Positions 26,465-33,319 of a DNA stretch of 64,000 nucleotides are shown in pieces. Within the stretch, counting starts at the first letter, position 1, and every line of letters begins with the position of its first letter. This DNA comes from an uncultured Prevotellaceae bacterium (GTDB taxonomy: Bacteria; Bacteroidota; Bacteroidia; Bacteroidales; Bacteroidaceae): the NCBI GenBank assembly GCA_900316985.1, contig ONFE01000013.1, positions 42,249 to 106,248 on the forward strand. The letters are read 5' to 3'. The position numbers and the translations under genes were made by a program. The notes beneath the pieces were generated by a model that did not search any database, was not told the DNA's origin, and saw nothing but the letters and a program-made list of their open reading frames with translations.

Positions 26465-27888
26465 TGTTTCTTGTTTTGGAAATTCTTGTCGAAATAATAC
26501 CAATAGGTATCGTGGTACTTACTGGTCATGGCCGTACCGCGCACCTTGTTGTATTCATTGAAATCGGAAAGTTGTTTTGTGTCTGTGACATAGCGGAACA
26601 ATTCCTCGCTGGGAGCCTGAGTACCTGCCATATAAATGAGCAGCGCCTGTTGATAGAGCGGTTTGATGCGCGGGGCATTCCTTTCTATGCAATAGCGGTC
26701 GTAATCGGATTTGAAACTGCCGATATCTCCTGTCGTGAGGTCGGTGCAGAGCAGGTAGTCGAGTGCTGCTATGTTCTGGGGATTGCTGTCAAGCAGTTCC
26801 AGAAGAATCGTCCGGGCAAAATCTCCGAGACGTATGGTATCTTTCTTGTTGATAAACTGTGCCTTCTCTTTATAGACGGACAGGGTGGGCGCCAGTTCAG
26901 CCCAGTTGCGATAGGCAAAGGTGTTTTTGAGGATGCGCAGGTATTTGTCGGCTGCAGGACGGTCACCGCTAATTAGGTTGCATTCGGCCAGACGTTTGAT
27001 CATCCTGACATTACGGTTGTCGGGCGCGAAGACATTGCCCATCATGGCTGCCCTTTCGGCATAGGTCACATCGCCCAGCACGTAATACAGTTCGTTGATC
27101 ATCTTGGTTTCCAGGAGAGGGGCGTCAGGACCGATCTTCCACAGGGTTCCCATCTCTATCGGTCTGATTTGCAATAGGTTGTCTGGCAGCTGGCCTTTTT
27201 GTGCCTGGGCCAGATTATAGAGGAAAACAGCGTACGGACTGCGGTTTGTATCATTCTCCACAAGCTGTTTCACTTTCGTGTAATGTCCCCAGTAGTATTC
27301 ATTGTCCACGGCGAGCAGTTTCTCCAGTTCCCATTCGGGGCCGATGAATTTGCCTGCTTGCGGCTTACCGAAAAGCAGCCAGCAAGGGAGCATTGCCATG
27401 AGCATGAGAATAAAAGAAAGCTTCTTCCGTTTCTTGAAGACCAAAGAGCAGAGCCAAAGTGCCAAGGCGTAGCCGATGAGGCTGATGGTGCTCGACAGGC
27501 TGTAGCCGTAATGGAAATGGCGCCAGGCTTCGAGGGTCATGGCTAAAATACCAATCAAAAAGGCCCATTTACCGAAACCAAAGTTATGGAATGTACGGCG
27601 GATGATGTCGCCAAGGAGTAGCAGTACGATTGTCAAGATGACGGAACCGGCGAAAAGGTAAAAGTAGAATTGCGTCAGGAAGTCACCGGCCATCCTTGCT
27701 AGCCATCCGGGACCGGAGTAGGTTCCCAGGTAGTCGGCCGTCCATAGGAAGAGCTGGTTCTGTTCCTTATAGAAGAAATGGTAGGGATAGCAGAACTGGA
27801 AGAACGTCCAGCAGGCGACGGCCCATATGCATATCAACCCGTAAGGCCAGTATTGTTTGGTAAGAGAGGTTATTATTTTGTTATTCAT
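26461..27888 (-). CDS. DUF6057-like polytopic membrane protein with C-terminal helical repeats (copy 3)
   Basis: 475 residues, the shortest of the three. Membrane helices fill the first ~190 residues, with the conserved YKEQNQLFLWTADYL block after the first helix. The soluble C-terminus retains Y-N-L-A-Q-A-Q and IKRLAECNLISGDRPAADKY. The -7 box TACCTTTG ends 4 bases before the ATG, so the transcript is probably leaderless. It overlaps the propeller lipoprotein gene by 4 bases, as in the other two units. Confidence 0.75.
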   Translation of the reverse strand: MNNKIITSLTKQYWPYGLICIWAVACWTFFQFCYPYHFFYKEQNQLFLWTADYLGTYSGPGWLARMAGDFLTQFYFYLFAGSVILTIVLLLLGDIIRRTFHNFGFGKWAFLIGILAMTLEAWRHFHYGYSLSSTISLIGYALALWLCSLVFKKRKKLSFILMLMAMLPCWLLFGKPQAGKFIGPEWELEKLLAVDNEYYWGHYTKVKQLVENDTNRSPYAVFLYNLAQAQKGQLPDNLLQIRPIEMGTLWKIGPDAPLLETKMINELYYVLGDVTYAERAAMMGNVFAPDNRNVRMIKRLAECNLISGDRPAADKYLRILKNTFAYRNWAELAPTLSVYKEKAQFINKKDTIRLGDFARTILLELLDSNPQNIAALDYLLCTDLTTGDIGSFKSDYDRYCIERNAPRIKPLYQQALLIYMAGTQAPSEELFRYVTDTKQLSDFNEYNKVRGTAMTSKYHDTYWYYFDKNFQNKKQ

Positions 27889-27892
27889 GCTG

Positions 27893-27900
27893 CAAAGGTA
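27893..27900 (-). promoter_or_regulatory. -7 box directly before DUF6057-like copy 3
   Basis: Minus strand TACCTTTG, then CAGC, then the ATG. No good -33 TTTG at 19-20 bases. The predicted start site coincides with the start codon. Confidence 0.6.
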
Positions 27901-27938
27901 ATAAAAAATCCAAAAAATAGAATGAAAGTATTATCTGT

Positions 27939-27971
27939 TTTGGTGAATTTCATTTATTATTCGTAACTTTG
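27939..27971 (+). promoter_or_regulatory. Promoter of the BI-1 family gene
   Basis: TTTG at 27939-27942 and TAACTTTG at 27964-27971 with a 21-base spacer; the leader would be about 65 bases. Confidence 0.65.
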
Positions 27972-28042
27972 CCATAGATTTCGGATTCTGGCATATTGTT
28001 TGCCGTGGATGAAATCGAATACATTTTTAAAATTGTAAGATT

Positions 28043-28762
28043 ATGCAGGAGAAAGAATTGTACAAAATGATCAACGAGAAAGAGGCTACGATTGCCTCGG
28101 CTTCGTTTCCCGCGCTGATGCGCAAGGTATATACATGGATGGCACTGGCTCTGGTGATCACTGGAGTTACTGCCTACGGTGTGGCTCATAGTCCGGCCAT
28201 GATGCAACTCATCTATGGCAATTCGTTTGTGATGTGGGGCCTGATTATCGTGGAACTGGCTTTGGTATTCATCGTGTCGGGTATGATCAACCGGCTGTCG
28301 CTGACTACGGCTACGCTGCTGTTTATACTCTATTCGGTGGTGAATGGTGCCACATTGTCAGTCATCTTCTTAGGCTATAGTCAGTCGGTCATTGCCAAGA
28401 CCTTCTTTATCACGGCAGGTATGTTTGGCGCTATGTCGTTCTACGGCTATGTGACGAAACAGGACCTGAGCAGTATCGGCAAGATTCTGTTTATGGCATT
28501 GATAGGTCTGATTATCGCCACCATCGTGAATCTGTTTGTCAGAAGCAGCATGTTCGATATGATTCTCTCCTATATCGGAGTGGTCATCTTTGTCGGACTC
28601 ACGGCTTGGGATACGCAGAAAATCAAACAGATGTTGCTGATGGCCGACGGTATGGATGAAGGTGTGCAGAAAATTGCCCTGATGGGTGCGCTCAGTCTGT
28701 ACCTCGACTTTATCAACCTGTTCCTCTATCTGCTCCGTATTTTCGGCGGCAACAGGAATTAA
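28043..28762 (+). CDS. Bax inhibitor-1/YccA family membrane protein
   Basis: 239 residues with seven hydrophobic helices and a short hydrophilic N-terminus. Family landmarks are KVYTWMALALVITGVTAYGV in helix 1, the Gly/Ala-rich FFITAGMFGAMSFYGYVTK stretch and the C-terminal GALSLYLDFINLFLYLLRIFG. BI-1 proteins are pH-sensitive calcium leak channels or modulators of membrane proteases such as FtsH (E. coli YccA). The gene stands alone between its own promoter and a terminator. Confidence 0.92.
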   Translation: MQEKELYKMINEKEATIASASFPALMRKVYTWMALALVITGVTAYGVAHSPAMMQLIYGNSFVMWGLIIVELALVFIVSGMINRLSLTTATLLFILYSVVNGATLSVIFLGYSQSVIAKTFFITAGMFGAMSFYGYVTKQDLSSIGKILFMALIGLIIATIVNLFVRSSMFDMILSYIGVVIFVGLTAWDTQKIKQMLLMADGMDEGVQKIALMGALSLYLDFINLFLYLLRIFGGNRN

Positions 28763-28776
28763 GTCGTATACATATA

Positions 28777-28820
28777 AAAAAGGATGGGATGGATAAAAAT
28801 TCACCCCATCTTTTCTTTTT
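28777..28820 (+). terminator. Probable terminator after the BI-1 gene
   Basis: Short stem GATGGG/CCCATC (28783-28788 with 28805-28810) flanked by A-run and T-run, followed by TTTTCTTTTT. Confidence 0.6.
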
Positions 28821-28843
28821 ATGCAAAAATTAACCATTGAAAG

Positions 28844-28875
28844 TTTGGTAATATGCAACTAAATGTATAATTTTG
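28844..28875 (+). promoter_or_regulatory. argR operon promoter
   Basis: TTTG at 28844-28847, 20-base spacer, TAATTTTG at 28868-28875, leader of about 25 bases. An inverted repeat GTATAATT (28865-28872) / AATTATAC (28892-28899) straddles the start site and could be an ArgR operator. Confidence 0.8.
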
Positions 28876-28903
28876 CAGCCGAATTTAGCATAATTATACT
28901 TAG

Positions 28904-29380
28904 ATGAAAGTTAAGAACAGCAGAATGGAAGCCCTGAAGATGCTCATTTCGAGTATGGAACTGGGCTCACAAGAGGAGGTGCTCCGCGCACTGGAGAAGG
29001 AAGGTTTCAAGTTGACGCAGGCTACGCTGAGTCGTGATCTCAAGCAACTGAAGGTAGCCAAGGCTGCCTCCATGAACGGCAAATACGTTTATGTGTTGCC
29101 CAACGAGACCATGTATAAACGTGTAAGTACCCCCCGTTCTGCCATGGAGATGCTACAGTCGAGTGGATTTGTAAGCATCAACTTTTCCGGCAACATGGGC
29201 GTTATCAAGACACGCCCGGGTTATGCCAGTTCCATCGCCTATAACATCGACAATAGCGACATCCCCCAGATACTGGGTACGATTGCCGGCGACGATACCA
29301 TTTTTATCGTCATTAAGCAAGGTGTCAGCGAGTTGGATGTCATCGATGGACTAAGTATGGTTATTCCCAATATCAGGTAA
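28904..29380 (+). CDS. argR: Arginine repressor ArgR
   Basis: 158 residues, normal for ArgR. The N-terminal winged helix-turn-helix (~1-75) includes LEKEGFKLTQATLSRDLKQL, the recognition helix region. The C-terminal domain (~85-155) has the hexamerisation and arginine-binding motif G-T-I-A-G-D-D-T-I-F-I-V. It probably represses the arginine genes when arginine binds. It heads the argR-GNAT-argG cluster with a consensus promoter and can control its own operon. The GNAT gene follows after 6 bases. Confidence 0.96.
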   Translation: MKVKNSRMEALKMLISSMELGSQEEVLRALEKEGFKLTQATLSRDLKQLKVAKAASMNGKYVYVLPNETMYKRVSTPRSAMEMLQSSGFVSINFSGNMGVIKTRPGYASSIAYNIDNSDIPQILGTIAGDDTIFIVIKQGVSELDVIDGLSMVIPNIR

Positions 29381-29386
29381 AAAGAA

Positions 29387-29983
29387 ATGGAAGAAATTAA
29401 AGTCATGGTGGCTGATGCATCGCACGAGAAGTACGTTGACACCATACTTGACACTATTACTGCTGCCGCTAAGGTTCGCGGCACAGGTATTGCCAAAAGA
29501 ACCCACGAATACGTGGCCACCAAAATGAAGGAAGCCAAGGCAGTTATTGCCCTTGAAGGCGAGAATTTTGCTGGATTCAGTTATATTGAAACATGGGGTA
29601 ACAAACAATATGTGACTACCTCCGGTCTGATTGTTCATCCTGACTATCGCGGTTTGGGCGTTGCCAAACGCATCAAGGATATGACCTTCACGCTGGCCCG
29701 CATCCGCTGGCCCAAAGCCAAGATATTCTCTCTGACAAGCGGTGCTGCCGTAATGCAGATGAACACGCAGTTGGGCTACAAGCCAGTCACCTTTGCCGAA
29801 CTTACCGATGATGAAGCCTTTTGGCGCGGCTGCGAAGGGTGCGTGAATGTGGATGTGCTGAAACGCACAGGCCGTAAGTACTGTATCTGTACGGGTATGC
29901 TCTTCGATCCCGAAGAACACTTGCCCGCGAAAATCCCGCAGGAAGTCTTGGAAAGAATCAAGGTTCTTGACGGTAAAGAATAA
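29387..29983 (+). CDS. GNAT-family N-acetyltransferase of the arginine cluster
   Basis: 198 residues. The acyl-CoA pyrophosphate loop VHPDYRGLGVAKRIKDM (R-G-L-G-V-A) marks the GNAT fold; several Cys residues cluster in the C-terminal third (CEGC, KYCICTGM). It lies between argR and argG in one operon. Because Bacteroidota of this type lack a recognisable ArgA/ArgJ near their arginine genes, this protein is a candidate for the first step, acylation of glutamate. That is inference from position; specificity for acetyl- or succinyl-CoA cannot be read here. Confidence 0.82.
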   Translation: MEEIKVMVADASHEKYVDTILDTITAAAKVRGTGIAKRTHEYVATKMKEAKAVIALEGENFAGFSYIETWGNKQYVTTSGLIVHPDYRGLGVAKRIKDMTFTLARIRWPKAKIFSLTSGAAVMQMNTQLGYKPVTFAELTDDEAFWRGCEGCVNVDVLKRTGRKYCICTGMLFDPEEHLPAKIPQEVLERIKVLDGKE

Positions 29984-29990
29984 AAAAGAG

Positions 29991-30026
29991 AGACCCACCC
30001 CATCCCTCCCTGCTTAGAGAGGGGGC
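29991..30026 (+). repeat. Hairpin repeat, copy 5 (intergenic)
   Basis: GACCCACCCC lead-in, then CCCTCCCT-GCTTAG-AGAGGGGG. It lies 7 bases after the GNAT stop and 32 bases before the argG ATG. Confidence 0.75.
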
Positions 30027-30057
30027 ATAGAAGAATAAGAAAAAAAACATAAATATT

Positions 30058-31257
30058 ATGGCAGATAAGAAAAAAGTAGTGGTAGCCTTTTCCGGCGGAT
30101 TGGATACCAGTTACACCGTGATGAAACTGAAGAACGACGGTTATGAAGTGTATGCAGCCTGCGCCAATACTGGCGGTTTCAGTGCTGAACAACTGAAAAA
30201 GAACGAGGAAAACGCCTATAAACTGGGCGCCAAAGAATATGTGACGCTTGACGTGACACAGGAATACTACGAGAAATCATTGAAATACATGATTTTCGGT
30301 AATGTGCTGCGCAACAACTGTTACCCCATTTCCGTCAGTTCGGAGCGTATCTTCCAGGCCATCGCCATCGCCCGCTATGCCAAGCAAATCGGTGCTGATG
30401 CCATTGCTCATGGAAGTACGGGGGCCGGCAACGACCAGATTCGTTTCGATATGACCTTCTTGGTGATGGCTCCCGGTGTGGAGATTATCACTTTGACCCG
30501 TGACCACGCGCTGAGCCGTAAGGAAGAGGTGGACTATTTGAACGAACATGGCTTCTTTGCCGACTTCACCAAACTGAAGTATTCCTATAATGTGGGTATC
30601 TGGGGAACCAGTATCTGCGGTGGTGAGATTCTCGATCCCACACAGGGATTGCCCGAAGAGGCCTATCTTAAGCATGTTACCAACGAAAAGCCTTCTCAGT
30701 TGAAGATTACCTTCGAGAAAGGTGAGATCGTGGCCGTCAACGGCGAGAAGTTTGATAATAAGATTGCAGCCATCCAGAAGATTGAGGAGATTGGTGCTTC
30801 CTATGCTATCGGGCGTGATTGCAACGTGGGCGATACCATCATCGGTATTAAGGGACGTGTGGCTTTTGAGGCCGCCGCTCCTAAACTGATTATCGAGGCT
30901 CATCGCCTGCTGGAGAAGTCAACACTCTCAAAATGGCAGCAGTATTGGAAGGATCAGGTGGCCAATTGGTACGGAATGTTCCTCCACGAGAGCCAGTACT
31001 TGGAGCCTGTGATGCCCGATATGGAGGCTATGCTCACTTCTTCCCAGCGCAATGTGACGGGTACCGCCATCCTTGAGCTCCGTCCTTACGGTTTCCAGAC
31101 CGTTGGTGTGGATTCTGAGAACGACCTCACCAAGAGCAAACTCGGCGAGTATGGCGAGATGCAGCATGGTTGGACCAGTGATGAGGCCAAGGGCTTCATC
31201 AAGGTATCCAGCACTCCGCTCCGTGTATATTACGGCATACATCCGGATGAAAGGTAG
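30058..31257 (+). CDS. argG: Argininosuccinate synthase
   Basis: 399 residues. The ATP-pyrophosphatase loop VVAFSGGLDTS is at residues ~7-17; IAHGSTGAGNDQIRFD is the second conserved motif that contacts aspartate and AMP. It condenses citrulline and aspartate with ATP to argininosuccinate. It is in the argR operon. The stop codon TAG (31255-31257) shares its last two bases with the left inverted repeat bounding the DUF559 gene, so the repeat boundary falls at the very end of argG. The C-terminus YYGIHPDER appears intact. Confidence 0.96.
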   Translation: MADKKKVVVAFSGGLDTSYTVMKLKNDGYEVYAACANTGGFSAEQLKKNEENAYKLGAKEYVTLDVTQEYYEKSLKYMIFGNVLRNNCYPISVSSERIFQAIAIARYAKQIGADAIAHGSTGAGNDQIRFDMTFLVMAPGVEIITLTRDHALSRKEEVDYLNEHGFFADFTKLKYSYNVGIWGTSICGGEILDPTQGLPEEAYLKHVTNEKPSQLKITFEKGEIVAVNGEKFDNKIAAIQKIEEIGASYAIGRDCNVGDTIIGIKGRVAFEAAAPKLIIEAHRLLEKSTLSKWQQYWKDQVANWYGMFLHESQYLEPVMPDMEAMLTSSQRNVTGTAILELRPYGFQTVGVDSENDLTKSKLGEYGEMQHGWTSDEAKGFIKVSSTPLRVYYGIHPDER

Positions 31258-31666
31258 CCCCCCTCAATCCCCCCGAAGGGGGGAGGAGCACGACGATGGA
31301 TTAGGAGCACAGTTTGCTGACCCTATGCTTTATGGTCTCCTTAAACAATTTGTCAAAGAAAACAGGATTTACCAAACCCAAGCCGAATCTGTTCTCTGGC
31401 AATTCTTACGAGGCAACCAATTGGGAAAGCATTTCCGTCGACAGCATATTATTGGGCCGTTTATTGCAGATTTTGCATGTTTACCGAAACGAGTAATAAT
31501 AGAAATAGATGGCGGATATCATCAACTGCCTAACCAGCAATTGAGTGATGCAGAAAGAACCAAATGGTTAGAAAAGATGGGGTTTAAAATCATCAGATTC
31601 ACCAATGAAGAAGTGCTCTGTAACTTAGAAGAGACAATTAGAATAATAAAAGAAAACATAAAATGA
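31247..31666 (+). CDS. DUF559 endonuclease-like protein inside an inverted-repeat cassette
   Basis: 139 residues from ATG 31247, overlapping argG by 11 bases. The first ~18 residues (GSPPQSPRRGEEH) are the translated left inverted repeat. The DUF559 core follows: an alpha helix with A-E-S-V-L-W-Q-F-L-R, then IIGPFIADFACL and VIIEIDGGYH, the Asp and Glu-x-Asp positions of a Vsr/restriction-like (PD-D/ExK-type) fold, and GFKIIRFTNEEVL. The stop overlaps the argC start by 4 bases. It separates argG from argC, normally neighbours. DUF559 proteins have no established role; DNA cleavage is a family-level guess. Confidence 0.8.
   Translation: MKGSPPQSPRRGEEHDDGLGAQFADPMLYGLLKQFVKENRIYQTQAESVLWQFLRGNQLGKHFRRQHIIGPFIADFACLPKRVIIEIDGGYHQLPNQQLSDAERTKWLEKMGFKIIRFTNEEVLCNLEETIRIIKENIK
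31256..31287 (+). repeat. Left inverted repeat of the DUF559 cassette (hairpin repeat copy 6)
   Basis: 29 bp, 31256-31284: AG, six C, TC, AAT, six C, GAA, six G, A. Its second half folds into a hairpin. It matches the reverse complement of 31690-31718 at 27 of 29 positions. Confidence 0.88.
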
Positions 31667-32745
31667 AAACAAATAGTCAGAACCCTTCATCCCCCCTTTG
31701 GGGGGATCGAGGGGGGCTCCGAGTTGGGCTTCGTATTGGGGTCTTAGGCGCCGCCGGCTACACGGGTGGCGAACTGATCCGCCTGCTGCTCAACCACCCA
31801 GAGGCAGAGATTGTGTTTGCAAACTCCGAGTCGAATGCGGGCAATCCCGTTGCTGATGTGCATGAAGGACTCATTGGCGACACCGACTTGAAGTTCACCT
31901 CGGCGCTGCCTTTCGATAAGGTGGATGTCGTGTTTTTCTGCTTCGGACATGGCAAGAGCGAGCAGTTCCTCAAAGAACATGAGGTTCCTGCCCATGTGAA
32001 GATTATCGATCTGGCACAGGATTTCCGAATCAAAGGCAATCATGACTTTGTTTACGGTTTGCCCGAGATACATAAAAGTGAGACCGCTAAGGCTATGCAT
32101 CTGGCCAATCCCGGATGTTTTGCTACCTGCATACAGTTGGGACTGTTGCCGGCAGCCAAGATGGGACTCATCAACGACGATGTGGCTGTGAACGGTATCA
32201 CGGGAAGTACGGGAGCCGGACAGAAGCCCGGTGCCACCACTCATTTCTCATGGCGCAACAACAATATGAGCACCTATAAGCTGTTCACCCATCAGCACTT
32301 GCACGAAATCTGCCAAAGCCTCAATGAAGTGAAGCCCGCAGATGCACCGCATATTACTTCCCCAGTAGAACCCTCCCCCTCGGGGGAGCCGGTGGGGGGT
32401 TGTTCCATCGACTTCATCCCTTATCGTGGTGATTTTGCCCGTGGTATCTTCGTGACCGAGGTAGTCAAGACCGACAAACCGCTTGAGGATATCGTGGCTT
32501 ACTATAAGGATTTCTACAAGGATGCCGCCTTCACCCACTACAGCGACAAGGCCGTCGACCTGAAGCAGGTGGTGAACACCAACAAATGCCTAGTACATTG
32601 CGACAAGTTCGGTAACAAACTCGTCATCACCTCCATCATCGACAACCTGCTGAAGGGAGCCGTGGGCCAAGCTGTCCAGAATATGAACATCATGTTCGGA
32701 CTCCCCGAAGACGCCGGTCTCCGTCTGAAGGCATCCGCCTTCTAA
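31663..32745 (+). CDS. argC: N-acetyl- (or N-succinyl-) gamma-glutamyl-phosphate reductase with two repeat-derived segments
   Basis: 360 residues. The true N-terminal Rossmann motif RIGVLGAAGYTGGELIRLL begins only at residue ~24; residues 1-23 (SSPLWGDRGG and flanks) are translated from the right inverted repeat of the DUF559 cassette. The catalytic Cys is in NPGCFAT and the substrate loop GSTGAG follows. Residues ~234-247 (EPSPSGEPVGG) are a second repeat copy inserted in frame before the conserved FIPYRGDFARGIF. It reduces acylglutamyl phosphate with NADPH. Length is ~35 longer than expected because of the two inserts. It is likely still functional since all motifs are intact. Confidence 0.93.
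   Translation: MKTNSQNPSSPLWGDRGGLRVGLRIGVLGAAGYTGGELIRLLLNHPEAEIVFANSESNAGNPVADVHEGLIGDTDLKFTSALPFDKVDVVFFCFGHGKSEQFLKEHEVPAHVKIIDLAQDFRIKGNHDFVYGLPEIHKSETAKAMHLANPGCFATCIQLGLLPAAKMGLINDDVAVNGITGSTGAGQKPGATTHFSWRNNNMSTYKLFTHQHLHEICQSLNEVKPADAPHITSPVEPSPSGEPVGGCSIDFIPYRGDFARGIFVTEVVKTDKPLEDIVAYYKDFYKDAAFTHYSDKAVDLKQVVNTNKCLVHCDKFGNKLVITSIIDNLLKGAVGQAVQNMNIMFGLPEDAGLRLKASAF
31690..31718 (-). repeat. Right inverted repeat of the DUF559 cassette (hairpin repeat copy 7)
   Basis: 29 bp on the minus strand: AG, six C, TC, GAT, six C, AAA, six G, A. Two differences from the left repeat. It lies 27 bases into argC and is read as part of the protein. Confidence 0.88.
32366..32402 (-). repeat. Hairpin repeat, copy 8 (in frame inside argC)
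   Basis: On the minus strand ACCCCCCACC lead-in and palindrome CTCCCCC-GA-GGGGGAG. It is read in argC as EPSPSGEPVGG. Confidence 0.8.
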
Positions 32746-32810
32746 GATCGACATAACAATGCCTTCACGCCTTCATATATGCGTGAAGTCATTGGTTTTC
32801 AATAGAATAC

Positions 32811-32853
32811 GAATGAAGGTGCGCTTTCATGCCGCCTTCATTCTGTTTTTTTG
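32811..32853 (+). terminator. Probable terminator of the argR-argC operon
   Basis: GAATGAAGG (32811-32819) pairs with CCTTCATTC (32835-32843), extended inward by G/C pairs, followed by TG and eight T. Confidence 0.65.
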
Positions 32854-32881
32854 CTTTGCTCCGTCCTTTCCCATAAAATAC

Positions 32882-33013
32882 ATTATCTTTCGATGCGGAA
32901 TCTATAATCTTTCGGAGTCGGATTCATTATCTTTCGGCATGCAATCTATGATGAATTGCTCTCCGATTCATTATCATTTCCAGACCGAAAGATAATCTTT
33001 TTCCGCGAAAGCC
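32882..33013. repeat. Six-unit degenerate array with an exact 22-bp period
   Basis: Units start at 32882, 32904, 32926, 32948, 32970 and 32992. The first half of units 1-3 is ATTATCTTTCG or ATAATCTTTCG; units 4-5 are degenerate; unit 6 begins ATAATCTTT. The second half of several units ends GGAATCT, GGATTC or CGATTC. It lies inside the inverted-repeat element. Confidence 0.7.
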
Positions 33014-33264
33014 TCGGAATACCCGATGAAGGCCTATGAAGGCGCGCCTTCATCCGTAAAATCTTCAAAGCCAATGAGTTCAGTAATTAATGAAGGCGTG
33101 AAGGCAGTTTCAGCCATCTTTCTTGGGCGACTTTCAGACGTTGGGCTTCCCTACTATCAATAACCTCATTAAGACAATGTGAGTTCGACACATTGAACTC
33201 ACGTTTATAATAAATAAGACTTTCGAAAGATGAATAATTATAATAATAAAAAACTGTTCAAATA

Positions 33265-33296
33265 TTTGGAGGTTTTGTATATTTTACCTAATTTTG
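33265..33296 (+). promoter_or_regulatory. Promoter of the second SusC/D operon
   Basis: TTTG at 33265-33268, 20-base spacer, TAATTTTG at 33289-33296. It lies upstream of the ATG at 33320 but inside the longer open frame starting at 33230, which argues for the later start. Confidence 0.75.
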
Positions 33297-33319
33297 TAAA
33301 TGTAAACAAACATCGTGTA

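Larger units (their letters stand above)
32760..33106. mobile_element. Noncoding MITE-like element with 17-bp perfect terminal inverted repeats
   Basis: The left end 32760-32776 (TGCCTTCACGCCTTCAT) is the exact reverse complement of the right end 33090-33106. Internal TGAAGGCG-type sub-repeats recur. No open frame of note lies inside and I see no convincing target-site duplication, so mobility is unproven. It stands at the junction between argC and the AT-richer inserted block. Confidence 0.6.
32746..33264. other. Long gene-free stretch after argC
   Basis: Holds a 347-bp element with terminal inverted repeats (32760-33106), a probable terminator (32811-32853), a six-unit 22-bp array (32882-33013), an 18-bp perfect palindrome ATGAAGGCGCGCCTTCAT at 33036-33053, and after 33106 about 150 bases in which I see nothing beyond a short inverted repeat GTGAGTTC/GAACTCAC near 33180-33203. 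Confidence 0.7.

Noticed and set aside
32882-33013. Six-unit array considered as CRISPR
   Set aside because: Units are degenerate over their whole length with no constant repeat and no spacer-sized inserts.
33230-33319. Upstream ATG for the second SusC
   Set aside because: The promoter lies within this stretch and the later ATG gives a proper signal peptide.
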